Below are positions 55,036-64,000 of a DNA stretch of 64,000 nucleotides, piece after piece (the stretch's first letter is position 1; every line of letters starts with the position of its first letter). The stretch spans positions 2,108,001-2,172,000 of the forward strand of contig NC_018218.1 of NCBI RefSeq assembly GCF_000219625.1, read 5' to 3'. Made by a program: the position numbers and the translations under genes. The stretch comes from Zymoseptoria tritici IPO323 (taxonomy: Eukaryota > Ascomycota > Dothideomycetes > Mycosphaerellales > Mycosphaerellaceae). The notes beneath the pieces were generated by a model, which made no database searches, had not been told where the DNA came from, and was given only the letters and a program-made list of their open reading frames with translations.

Positions 55036-56056
55036 ATAGTGCGAGTGCAAAAATACAGCTAGGTCTTGACCATGTGAGAGCGGGATGGCGGTGCTTCGGT
55101 GTATCTTTTCGAATTTTTGGCGAGGGCTCCCTTTCAGCTTCTCACGAGTCATCAACGAGTAATGTAACAGTACAAAGCGCGTGTGCCTCTGCAGTCTCGA
55201 TTCTTGATTCGCCAGAGGTTTCAGCTCCATGCTGACTCCCGTGCTCTTCACACACATCTCCCTACACCCGCTCACCCTCCTCCCCTTGCTCCTCCCCTTC
55301 GTCCCCCCTTCTTCCTCTCCATCCGAAGACTCGTCTGCCTCCACCACCTCCACCGCCTGCGGCAAGACGCTCGTAGCTGTCGTCGTGCAGCGTGGCGAGT
55401 TCCCCGAGCGAGACGTATTTCGTTCCGTCAGTATTCCAGCTGTGTCTGATAATGCCGTCGCGGGTCCTCCTCATGGGTGGCCGGTCGGGTGGGCCGAGGA
55501 TCATCGCTCCGCTCCATGTCGCACGTTTCGGTGTGCGGTGGTAGGTAGTTAGAGATTTGGGGTTCAAGTCTCAGAGGGAGAGAGGTGGAGGTGCGGCGAG
55601 AGGTGGGAAGGCCATCTTATAAGGTAATTAGCCAGCTGCTACATCGTTCCCCAACCGGGCCAGGGGACGACATCAGAGTGGAAAGTCAGCAATGGAACTT
55701 CAGGCACTTCCTGCTCTCCGAGACCCGTTTCCACGCACTCCCCCGCTCATGTCGTTTCCGCAGCCGTAGACTGCGCATGCTATTCGCCCATGCTCACTCT
55801 CGCTCTCGCGTACGCTCTATAGCGTTGTCTCATGGGGTAGGATCCTGTGTGACGGTGCAAAAACTTGCCAAAGCCGACTAATTATCGGTGTACAATGTCA
55901 GCTCAAGCTCTTGAACTCGATCCTCGCTATGCTTTCCTGGCACTGGACATCTTAATTGCCTGCTGCAACACTTGCATTTCGATTGTCGTTTAGAAGGGTA
56001 GGCACGGTTGCAGGTAGATCGGGGAGGGACAACGAGCATACGTCGGCATTGGAGCG
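55036..56056. other. Stretch between the JmjC gene and the right array
   Basis: Low-complexity CCTCC/GAGGAG-rich sequence at 55260-55340 gives long but compositionally simple ORFs. A minus-strand frame at 55262-55567 contains SWNTDGTKYVSLGELATLHD, which looks protein-like, but no family or complete gene is evident. Confidence 0.4.
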
Positions 56057-56178
56057 GAACACGAAAGGCGACGGTCAGGCTCGAAAAACGGTGAGCGGGC
56101 TCGAAAAGCGACGAGCACCCCAGGCTCGAAAAGGGGTTTGCCAATCAAAGCAGCCGACGACACCAGGCTCGAACGCTG
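56057..56178 (-). repeat. Array of the same motif in inverted orientation (right)
   Basis: GGCTCGAAAAGCG, the reverse complement of the left-array motif, occurs at 56078-56090 (one mismatch), 56098-56110 (perfect), 56123-56135 and 56166-56178 (both diverged). A weaker copy lies near 56057-56070. The first two are 20 bp apart, as in the left array. Confidence 0.8.
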
Positions 56179-56568
56179 GACTGGTAGCGCGCCCATTATT
56201 CGAACATCTGAGTCCCGCAAGAAGCCTGGGATTGGGGAAACCACAATTTGCGTTGGGGTGTCGTCTTTGCAGTTATCATCGTCAAACGCGCGTTCCGGTG
56301 CCTCTGCACCCCTCGCGCAGCAGACGGGACACTCGAAAGTAAGGTAACTCATTCCATTCCCTGTCCGGTGTCGGAAGACACATACAATGGAGGTCAAAGG
56401 TGTGTTGTAACTTAGAGTGGAACTGTATCTGAAGACGCAGAGAGAGACTACTGGTTGGCACGGGACGAGCCTCTCATCATGTCAGCAATCTCCCTTTCAG
56501 GCGGGTCATGAGGATTCGCAAACAACGGCGCTGCTCCAATTCTCCAATTCTCGTCTATTCCAGGTCTC
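56179..56568. other. Between right array and kinase relic
   Basis: No gene recognised. If the arrays mark a mobile element, its right end should lie in or near this stretch; I could not find a terminal repeat or target duplication. Confidence 0.35.
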
Positions 56569-57148
56569 ATGGCCTGCATCATCCTCGCCGACGGCAGCCG
56601 TGTCGACTCTGCCAAAGTGATTGGCAACGATGCCGACGGCTTCGTGGTTCGTTATGAAGATCACGTTTTGAAGATCCCAAGCCTTCTCGGAGAAATACAG
56701 CCGAGTGGTGAGATCGAGGCTCATGGCGAATCCCTGGAGGCCGAGAAGGAGGTCTACAGGCGATTGCAAAATGTTTCCGGCGTTGCTGAGTGCCTCGGAT
56801 GTATGAACAACGGCATCAGGTTGAGAATACTACCCGAATGGATCTCTACACGAACTCATCTCTCGCCACGGGCCGCCATCAATGTCTTGGAGATGGCAAT
56901 GGGCTCTTCAAGCCACAGATGTTATTGCTCGTTGCCATGAGAGTGGAGTTCTGGTCTTAGACATCGCTCTGCGCAACTTTCTGCTTACGGACGAGTTTGA
57001 TCTTCGCATCGTCGACTTTGCAAACAGCTCGCTGGTCTCGCGAGAAGCGGACATCACAAAGACCAACATAAACGGAAATTCTCCTGCTGTAATGTGGGCG
57101 GACGCTTCGCCGGCACTTACTGTGGCACTTGCCCAGGTGGCTACGTGA
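56569..57148 (+). pseudogene. Protein-kinase-like gene, frameshifted and truncated
   Basis: The first frame has GFVVRYEDHVLKIPSLLGEI (VLK lysine) and EAEKEVYRRLQNVSGVAECL (alphaC-like), as in small fungal kinase-like proteins. The catalytic part continues in another frame: WALQATDVIARCHESG, VLVLDIALRNFLLTDEFDLR and IVDFANSSLVSREADI, giving the catalytic-loop Asp and Asn and a DFA in place of DFG. The frame change falls near 56880-56905, where no intron fits, and the C-lobe is missing after 57148. It is read as a degraded member of a family often found in repeat-rich fungal regions. Confidence 0.65.
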
Positions 57149-57824
57149 GTATGACCCCTTTCTCACCGCACGCTGGAGACCAATTTACGCTGACCAATGG
57201 ACGGTTTAGTGCCATTGTCCGGGTGCTCCGTACAACAACAGATGCGTCCCACATTAGCGCTACGGAATGATCATCCATAACCAGTAAATCCGGCTCGTAC
57301 ACCCACCTGGAGCCGACAATTCTCTTGCCTCCTACATATGCCAGGGAGCATGCCATTACGAACAGGACCATACGCGCTAAATTGCTTCGGACGGGAATTG
57401 GATCGGTATCTTGGGTCGGCGATGTGGTCGGTCCGCAAGAAACAGTGGAAGAGCTAGTACGCTGATGTCGGTCGCGGTGGATACGTCCTGATACAAGTCA
57501 GCAATGGTCGAGCAAAAGGACACTTCATAGACATATTGTACATTCATCTCGTCTACAGTATCGACCATTCGTGCATCCTTCAACGCCCATTTCCTGATCA
57601 TGACCGCTGAGCTCCAATCCGGCCAAATCAGCGCTATACGAAATGCCGAGCCGTTATGATACTGCCGTAAACAACCCCCAGGTTGAACCCGGCCCTGATA
57701 CCAGCCTTTTCTTCCATAACGCCGTCATCGCATACAGAGTCATTCTGTCCCCGTATCGTACATCATTCATCCTGAGCCCTTTCAACTTCATTCTGACGAC
57801 AAACCAACCTCATTGTACCATCAA
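57149..57824. other. Intergenic at the right edge of the island
   Basis: No supported gene. The 3' region of the next, minus-strand gene begins here. Confidence 0.45.
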
Positions 57825-60320
57825 TCAACCCCTCTTCTTCGGCTGCGAAAGAGCGTTCAACCTCGCCTGGCTGATGGTCGTACTGACGCGCTTCTTAATC
57901 GCACCAGCTGCACCAGCCGCCGCAGCCGATACTGTCTTTGTGCCCTTTGGCTTCACTCCAAGCGTCGTGCGTCTCTCCACCACGGGCTTTGTCTGCACCG
58001 CCTTCTTCGCTGATGAATCCGGGCCACTAGGCTTCATGCGCTTGACTGGGCGTTGCTCATCTTCGTGGTCCTCGTCCGCCCCGCCAGCGTCAGTGTTCTC
58101 CTTGTTGGAAGCAGTCGCCATGTCTTCAACCACAGCACGGTCCTCGAATTCGTGCTTGCGCTTCTTGCTGCCCGCAATGGGAGCAGGGGGTGCGATCGCA
58201 TCGGCGGAGATGAAGCGAATAGTAGACGGACGTTGGGCCTTCTTCGAGGAAGCAGGAGCATGCGGTGACTCGAAGACGATTCTATCGTTGTCGGCGCGGA
58301 ACGTAAAGTCTCCTGGTCCTGATGTCTGGCGGCGCTTCTCGGGAGACGGGCTGAGAAGGCGGTCTTTCTCGACCAAGGATGGGTACGTGATGTTCTTCTC
58401 TGACGGAGCAGTGGGCACTGGCATTGTGTGGGCGGACTTGGGTGATGAAGTGGAATCCTTCGTGGGAGTGGAGGGAGTTGCGCTTTGTGCTTTGACCGCA
58501 CGAGCCAAAGTGGACGAGCTGAAGTCGACGTGCTTCCGGACGGGAGCTGTTGCCGGTGGCGCGGCAATCAGAGACTTGCTAGAATTCTTTGGCGGAGTCG
58601 CCATGTGTGTTCCCGCTGCGATCTTAGCTGGATCGTCAGAGTAGAGACGTTGTGGTGTGCGGAGAATGGACTTCATCGGAGATTTTCGAAGGAGATTGAA
58701 ACGACCGAGAAGCTTAGACCCCATGCTGTTACCAGGAGTCTCCGCGATCGTGGTCGTACTGAAGGGGTTGGTTGCCGGCAGTTTTGCAGGTGACCGTGAG
58801 AGAAGAGGTGTAGCTGTCGCGGCGGTTTCCTTCTCTCCAGTCTCGAGATGATGAGATTTGATGGTCCCTGACTTGACTGGAGACCGCGCCAGCAGCGGCG
58901 CAGGCTTCTCTCGGGGAACGTTGTCTTGTCCCTCATGTTCGGCAAGCCTCTTTGCCATTCCAGACTTTGCTGGAGTGCGCGCATGTTGCGGATCCATCAT
59001 AGCCTTGGGCTTCTCAATGTGTGACTCCTCCGAGATTGTCTCGCCTCCTACCGGCCGCGAGAGGAAGGATGGCTTGGACGGGGAGCGGTGCAAGAGCGGA
59101 GTCGCTGGCTTCTCCTCTGCAAATTGAGACGTCTTCTTCAGGATCGATGTAGGCACCTTGGCTGGGGTGAATTGTGGAGCAGGGATCTTGCTAGTCTTCG
59201 TCGACTTGATGCTGGCAGCGCGAGCAAGCGAAGACTGTGTGGGTGTCGTTAGTGCAGAGAGATCTGGGTAGCTGACGTTGCTCTGAGACGGCTTCGATTT
59301 TGACTGAGGTGTGGTCGGAGCCGACTTCTCCTCATCACTTGAAGCTAGCCGCGTGGCAGACACATCTTCATGTCCAGCCCGCTTGACACGCTTGGCCGGC
59401 GAGCTTGGTTCCGTTGAGTGTGTAGGTTTGAGGTCCTTTGTCGAAGCAGAGCGGGGGATAGCACTGCCCTTGAATGACGAAGTCGAAATCTTAAAGTTCT
59501 GCGGCGTCCCACGGGTAGGGGTATTGTGTGCCTCGTCAAGCTCAGCCTTTGATGGGCTGCGCTTGAGCGACTTCTTCGATGCCGATGGCGCATGCATCTT
59601 CTCGTCGATCGATGAAGTGACCGGCTTGAACTGCTTAGCTCGATATGCCGATGCGTGCCCTGCGATAGAGTCCATCTTTTCAAACATGCCATCATGGGCC
59701 GAGCTGAATCTGCCCTTGGGCGTCGCCTTTCTCCGTGAAAGAGTGTCCGCCATGGGTTGTGGTCCCTCGCCATCCGCAATCATCTGCTCTCGAATCTTTG
59801 CCGCTTCTTCACGCTTCTCGTACATCAGTGCTTTTGCCTCGGGACTCAGCTCGAGTGAGTGTTCGCGACGGAACGTGAAGTGGTAGCTGGGGGATCTGGC
59901 TTCTTGCTCGAGGTCGCGAGCTCGGGTAGGAGTGCCCTGCAGCATTGCGAGGCGGTTCGTCTGACGTGGTGGTTCGGTGTGAGCTCCCATGTTGGAGAAT
60001 CCCAGGTGACGTGCTTCATCCAATGGCTTCGCCGTGGACTGATGGTGAAGTTGGGGGTGCATTTCCTGCTCCGAGGGCTTGATGGGTGTGGCTTTCGAGG
60101 GTGTCGCGAGGTTCTTCGGAATCACTGGGTTCAGCACCAGCTTGTTCTCTGAGGGCGAGACGGAGCTCGGGAATGCGCCGGGCATCTCGTCGCTCTCCTG
60201 AAGAGAGCTGAGTTTGGCGGGCATTGTGCGTGGTGTGCGTGTAATGGCATCGTGGGACAGCGACACGCGCTTCGGGGTGGTGGAGCGCTCGCGCAGACGT
60301 GCTGAGCTTCTCCGTGCCAT
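57825..60320 (-). CDS. Large disordered nuclear-type protein with KEN box
   Basis: Single exon, 831 aa, from MARRSSARLRERSTTPKRVS. It is rich in Ser/Pro/Thr/Lys with many S/TP sites, consistent with CDK/MAPK phosphorylation. One ordered-looking conserved stretch lies at about residues 150-190 (EHSLELSPEAKALMYEKREE). Repeated LLxRSP(A/S)K-like motifs occur between about 400 and 530 (PLLHRSPSKPSF, PLLARSPVKSG, PLLSRSPAKLP). A KEN box (SNKENT) sits near residue 740, and basic clusters (KKRKHEFED, KKR at the end) suit nuclear import. KEN boxes are APC/C degradation signals, so a cell-cycle-regulated nuclear or spindle protein is plausible. I do not recognise the family with certainty. Confidence 0.7.
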   Translation of the reverse strand: MARRSSARLRERSTTPKRVSLSHDAITRTPRTMPAKLSSLQESDEMPGAFPSSVSPSENKLVLNPVIPKNLATPSKATPIKPSEQEMHPQLHHQSTAKPLDEARHLGFSNMGAHTEPPRQTNRLAMLQGTPTRARDLEQEARSPSYHFTFRREHSLELSPEAKALMYEKREEAAKIREQMIADGEGPQPMADTLSRRKATPKGRFSSAHDGMFEKMDSIAGHASAYRAKQFKPVTSSIDEKMHAPSASKKSLKRSPSKAELDEAHNTPTRGTPQNFKISTSSFKGSAIPRSASTKDLKPTHSTEPSSPAKRVKRAGHEDVSATRLASSDEEKSAPTTPQSKSKPSQSNVSYPDLSALTTPTQSSLARAASIKSTKTSKIPAPQFTPAKVPTSILKKTSQFAEEKPATPLLHRSPSKPSFLSRPVGGETISEESHIEKPKAMMDPQHARTPAKSGMAKRLAEHEGQDNVPREKPAPLLARSPVKSGTIKSHHLETGEKETAATATPLLSRSPAKLPATNPFSTTTIAETPGNSMGSKLLGRFNLLRKSPMKSILRTPQRLYSDDPAKIAAGTHMATPPKNSSKSLIAAPPATAPVRKHVDFSSSTLARAVKAQSATPSTPTKDSTSSPKSAHTMPVPTAPSEKNITYPSLVEKDRLLSPSPEKRRQTSGPGDFTFRADNDRIVFESPHAPASSKKAQRPSTIRFISADAIAPPAPIAGSKKRKHEFEDRAVVEDMATASNKENTDAGGADEDHEDEQRPVKRMKPSGPDSSAKKAVQTKPVVERRTTLGVKPKGTKTVSAAAAGAAGAIKKRVSTTISQARLNALSQPKKRG

Positions 60321-60600
60321 GACAGCGGCGAAGTGGAGAGTGTGAAGTATCGACAGTGGTGTGTGCGCAGGTGGGAGTAGTCAAGGATGTGTAGTCGAGA
60401 CCAAGGATGGTGATCAAGCTTGGTGAGTTGAAGGAAAACGTGACGTTTGTTGTGGACGATCAACAAACGTCTAAAGTGGGTCCTAGCAACACGAATATAT
60501 ATACTCCGAGGCCAGCACCACCACGTTCCACAGCATCTTCTGTACTTGCTTATATCTTGCGCTCATATTGTCGATTCACACTCTACGTATTGCCTCCCCA

Positions 60601-62151
60601 TCACCACAACTTGTCCAGCTTCTTCAGATACTTATTGACATTGCCCTCCACCCTGCCCGCCAACGCTGGTTTCCCCTCTCCCGCAAGTGCCTGGCTCTGT
60701 CTTTGCGGCTTGACGTACGGCTGCTCTTCCTGCTGCGTCGGACGATATACCTGATTGTGCAGATCGCCGACATACGCACCTGTGTTGTTCAAGTCACCGG
60801 GCTGATGTGCCTGTGCTGCACTGTACGAGTAATTGTTGTAACCTCCAACAGGGACTTGCTGCTGCGGCTGAAATGTTGTTGAAGGTGGAGGCGGCAGGCC
60901 AGGTGACTGCAGGCCACCTGGTCCGCTGTACGAAGGAGGAGCGGAAGGAGTTGGTGGAAGCTGCGAATTAAAACCGGGAGTACCTGGCTGGTTACCGTAG
61001 TGACCTTGCGGGTTGTAGTTGGCGTACTGAGTTGTACCTGGACCTCCGTACGATGACTGTCGCTGGCTCGATTGATGATGTGGCGATGGAGACTGTGGTA
61101 GTGTGCTCTGAGCCATCGGACCAAACGAAGGAGCACGTTGCTGGTGAGGCGGCGGCGATTGAGGCGGCGGTGGTACACTACCTTGCGACGCGACCTGTGG
61201 AGGGCCGGCGAAGCTAGTCTGAGAAAGCTGTGAGGGCTGCTGAGGTGGACCGCTGAACTGATACGCCTGCTGGGGTGTGGTTTGAGCCGAACTTTGATAC
61301 ATGATGCCTGGACCAGGGTGATGTGTATGCGGAACACTATCATACTTGGCAGCTGCAGCTAGTCCTGTGCCTGTGCCATCATCCGGGGGAGGCGTCCTCT
61401 CTCGATATTGAACGGGCTCCGGCGCTGGTGGTGCGGCAGGGTTGTATGCCATGGGTGTAGCACTTGGAGACGCTTCGAAGCCCTGTGATAATGGTGGACC
61501 AGGCATTGACTGAGCAGAGACAACACTATCTCCTCTGGGAGGCAACTGCGATCCGATGGCCGTTCTCTCCAATTGCTGCACCACTGGACTCATGGAATCT
61601 CGATGTTCAACATGAGGGGATCCTGCGCCTCCAACATTCGGCGCATTCTTGATTTCAAGCTGAGCAGCGTTGAGTACAGCCTTGAGATGTCCCAAGAATG
61701 CAGTGGCATCTTTCTCGGTCCACAAGTATACATCTAATGCGTGCAGCTTGTACATGGACTTCTGCTCATTTTTCGGGTCGAGTGTTGGCAGATGCCATGT
61801 CGATTGGTCGGGAACTGCTCCTGTGTTGATAAAGAGAGTACACAGTGTTGGCTGGAGGTAGGAGTACCGCACATAAGCAACGTTCAAGTAGCCAAAGAAG
61901 GCATCCTGGTGAGGACTGCCAGCATTGTTCGCAATCTCGATCTTGGCTTGACTTCGCGTGGCGTTGTGGAAGAGGTAAACGTAGCTACCTTTGTCGAAAC
62001 GATGATGAGGCGGTCTCGACGATGGATCGCTGAAGTAGTAGTGAACGTCCGCAAAGCTGATGGGAGCTTCAGTCAGTTCAAGAAGGTCTGGCCGAGATAT
62101 TGTCAACACATACAGCGTAGTGAGAAGTGCTTCACCTGGCCCTGCCGGCAT
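60601..62151 (-). CDS. Conserved fungal protein with globular N-terminus and Pro/Gln-rich tail
   Basis: Single exon, 516 aa, from MPAGPGEALLTTLYVLTISR. The first 180 residues look folded: ISFADVHYYFSDPSSRPPHH, YVYLFHNATRSQAKIEIANN, FFGYLNVAYVRYSYLQPTLC and LDVYLWTEKDATAFLGHLKA. The rest is Pro/Gln/Ser/Gly low complexity. A short conserved tail (GKPALAGRVEGNVNKYLKKL) ends the protein, which suggests a second interaction site. No known catalytic motif or membrane segment. The stop codon lies 281 bp upstream (on the + map) of the next gene's start at 60320. Function unknown. Confidence 0.75.
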   Translation of the reverse strand: MPAGPGEALLTTLYVLTISRPDLLELTEAPISFADVHYYFSDPSSRPPHHRFDKGSYVYLFHNATRSQAKIEIANNAGSPHQDAFFGYLNVAYVRYSYLQPTLCTLFINTGAVPDQSTWHLPTLDPKNEQKSMYKLHALDVYLWTEKDATAFLGHLKAVLNAAQLEIKNAPNVGGAGSPHVEHRDSMSPVVQQLERTAIGSQLPPRGDSVVSAQSMPGPPLSQGFEASPSATPMAYNPAAPPAPEPVQYRERTPPPDDGTGTGLAAAAKYDSVPHTHHPGPGIMYQSSAQTTPQQAYQFSGPPQQPSQLSQTSFAGPPQVASQGSVPPPPQSPPPHQQRAPSFGPMAQSTLPQSPSPHHQSSQRQSSYGGPGTTQYANYNPQGHYGNQPGTPGFNSQLPPTPSAPPSYSGPGGLQSPGLPPPPSTTFQPQQQVPVGGYNNYSYSAAQAHQPGDLNNTGAYVGDLHNQVYRPTQQEEQPYVKPQRQSQALAGEGKPALAGRVEGNVNKYLKKLDKLW

Positions 62152-62751
62152 TTTGGTGTTGTCCTCTCCAAGGAAGTAGACGTGTCAGACTCGCAGTGGT
62201 AGCCTCTCGTGCGTATACAGCAGGTCGATAATGGTGATATAGGCTCTCGCGATCTCAGTGAAGGCTTCAATGTATCTCGATGTCAAACGGGGGGCAGCCC
62301 AGACGTTTAGCAGCAACGCAATGGTCCGGAATGCCAATTCGACGAGGAGAGCAGTGAGCATGAGAAGAGAGCTTCCTTACCTGACATTTAATACTTCTAC
62401 ATGCCGGTCAGACCAAGCAACCAAGGCCGTGGCGGTCGCATGTGCGTCGACCTCCAGCGCTTAGGAGAACCAATGAGGAGGTGTGGTTGCTGGTGTGAGC
62501 TTTTGTAGAATACGGCGGCCGATACCTCCGCTGTAGACATCATCTAGGATTCGACAAATTGAAGTACCCTTGGACATCTTTTTTGGCGACATTGGATGGA
62601 CAACCATCGATGACCAGGAAACCGAGTCGAGCACGCATCTGGACGTAACCGATACGAAAAACGAACCGATTTCCCGATTTCGAATTGAGGCACGCGACAT
62701 CGATTGTTCGGCCATCGCGGCCAGCACGCCTCCCTCTGGACCATCGCCGAC
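62152..62751. other. Divergent promoter region with a possible small ORF
   Basis: This lies between two divergent conserved genes. A minus-strand ORF of 58 codons at 62185-62361 (MLTALLVELAFRTIALLLNV then WAAPRLTSRYIEAFTEIARA) has membrane-helix character. It could be a small protein, an upstream ORF or a misread first exon of the gene starting at 62151; I could not find an in-frame splice joining the two. Confidence 0.35.
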
Positions 62752-63879
62752 ATGTCCTTGGTCAACCTCGCCAACGTATGCTCGCATCTCCAAAACGCAT
62801 CTCTCGCTCGCCTCGGACTTACATCGATTCCTTACACAAAATGGCACCTGTCATTGGCACTGCTGCTGCAAAAGCAAGGCTTTCTATCCCAGGTCAAACT
62901 CGGAGGCGCATCACCTCCGGCGTCCTGCTTTGCTCCAGGACCGAGAGATAATCACCACGTCTCTAATCATCCACAAGGCGCGGCAGGTCGGAATCCCCGC
63001 AGTCCCGAGGCTGCACTCGCATTGACAGTCAGACATGGCATGACGCGGACACAATTACGAGGGATGGGATTCACCCACGAGGCTCTTGAATTCGCTCAAC
63101 AGCACAGCCGGAGGAGTCTGGAAGATTTGGAAGCTCAGGGCTGGCCGCAGCAGGTCGTGCGATTCATCGCGGATATCCGTGCTCAGATTGAGGCACTCGA
63201 GGAAGAGCGGAGATCGGATATCGAAAGAGAGCGATATGAACAGCAGACAAGAGTACGGTGGGAGGCGGGAGAGTCAACATCAAGATTTGCTGGAGACAGA
63301 GAAGCTGAGCTCACACCAGAAGCACTCCAAGAAGATGTCCTGAAGCACCTCTCTCCCGAGCAGCGAGAGGTTTACATTCGCTACAGCAACGTGTCGCAAG
63401 AGGAGCTTTCGCAGGTACGATTCGACTTCGACACCTTGGCCGCCGTCGCCGGAAAGTATGCTCTCCGTACCGAGCTGGACATCAAAAGAGGAGGCATTAC
63501 CATCTCAGCCATGGGACTGGACATTCCTAATCAATCCGTCACACTACCCAAAGAAGCCTTCGAAGACCCGAAGATGCTCGACGCAGAAGGTGTCGTCACG
63601 CAAGAGAACCGCGCATCTCGTCGACTATGGCTGGGTCTAAAGTACTACGAAAGCAGTCCGGTGCTCAGCAAGGCGAGGATGATCAGCAAGCCCACAAAGA
63701 GGATATTGCTGAGCAGTCGAGACTTGGGACGGGTGGTGAGAGGGCATCAAGCGGGTGAAGTGAAGCCATTGACACAGATTGGCGAGATCATGGCGGTGAG
63801 CACCGACAAGGGCATCATGGAGGCGAGAGAATGCGCGGAAAGGAGGATAGGCGGGATGCCGTTGTGCCGAGTGTGGTAG
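62752..63879 (+). CDS. MRPS8: Mitochondrial ribosomal protein uS8m with a long internal insertion
   Basis: Single exon, 375 aa from the ATG at 62752 (MSLVNLANVCSHLQNASLAR). The N-terminal uS8 half continues LGLTSIPYTKWHLSLALLLQ then KQGFLSQVKLGG. The C-terminal half starts at RRLWLGLKYYESSPVLSKAR, continues MISKPTKRI and ends GIMEARECAERRIGGMPLCR. Between them lie about 220 residues (about 55-280) not expected in the family. They include a UBA-like RTQLRGMGFTHEALEFAQQH, a charged coiled-coil (IEALEEERRSDIERERYEQQ) and an acidic stretch. The whole is open without an in-frame intron. uS8m is part of the mitochondrial small subunit and binds 15S/12S-type rRNA helices. Fungal orthologues are usually below 200 aa. 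Confidence 0.85.
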   Translation: MSLVNLANVCSHLQNASLARLGLTSIPYTKWHLSLALLLQKQGFLSQVKLGGASPPASCFAPGPRDNHHVSNHPQGAAGRNPRSPEAALALTVRHGMTRTQLRGMGFTHEALEFAQQHSRRSLEDLEAQGWPQQVVRFIADIRAQIEALEEERRSDIERERYEQQTRVRWEAGESTSRFAGDREAELTPEALQEDVLKHLSPEQREVYIRYSNVSQEELSQVRFDFDTLAAVAGKYALRTELDIKRGGITISAMGLDIPNQSVTLPKEAFEDPKMLDAEGVVTQENRASRRLWLGLKYYESSPVLSKARMISKPTKRILLSSRDLGRVVRGHQAGEVKPLTQIGEIMAVSTDKGIMEARECAERRIGGMPLCRVW

Positions 63880-64000
63880 ATGATGTCGAAGAAGCCATGC
63901 GTGGTGTACAGTATACCTTCAAGCCCGATTGTACAGTAGTGTGAGGCTAACAACGAAGACGTGCAATACAGCATATGATATCAATCTGAGTGTCTCGACT

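Noticed and set aside
57643..58644. 333-codon plus-strand open frame
   Set aside because: It is antisense to the intact 831-aa gene and reflects the mirrored codon pattern of that Ser/Pro/Ala-rich sequence; no domain features.

Overview
The window is nuclear DNA from a filamentous ascomycete (Pezizomycotina). Many short GT-AG introns of about 45-65 nt, compact genes on both strands and the protein families present all point to this. Dothideomycetes is my best guess, but it is an inference from protein style, not a measurement.

Left core (about 1-32.8 kb). Conserved genes are tightly packed: a coiled-coil protein, a transcription-factor-like protein without a DNA-binding domain, a frameshifted GMC oxidoreductase, the succinate dehydrogenase assembly factor SDHAF4/Sdh8, a cytochrome P450-like gene without its haem end, ribosome biogenesis factor TSR1, mannose-6-phosphate isomerase, a DUF726 lipase-like membrane protein, an ARMH3/DUF1741 protein, nicotinamide riboside kinase, a three-KH-domain RNA-binding protein, the p150Glued subunit of dynactin and the meiosis protein SPO22/ZIP4.

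Accessory island (about 32.8-57.8 kb). Gene density falls and repeats, transposon relics and broken genes appear. Two short inverted-repeat elements carry perfect 9-bp target-site duplications, as Mutator-like elements do (33903-34310 and 50048-50551). A small biosynthetic locus pairs a secreted precursor (37605-38331, minus), made of Kex2-type Lys-Arg-bounded repeats with one repeat per exon, with a DUF3328/UstYa-family oxidase (39686-40851, plus). Together they suggest a fungal RiPP (ribosomal peptide) pathway. The island also has a lipoxygenase pseudogene with RIP-like nonsense mutations, a tRNA-Asp interrupted by two insertions, a cysteine-rich small secreted protein, transporter and kinase remnants, an intact class V PLP enzyme, and a JmjC-domain gene lying between two inverted arrays of a motif with a 20-bp period.

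Right core (about 57.8-64 kb). Conserved genes return: a large disordered protein with a KEN box, a fungal protein with a globular head and a Pro/Gln-rich tail, and a mitochondrial ribosomal protein uS8m with a very large internal insertion.

The likeliest new biology is the exon-per-repeat RiPP precursor with its UstYa partner, followed by the JmjC gene with its flanking inverted arrays and the interrupted tRNA-Asp.
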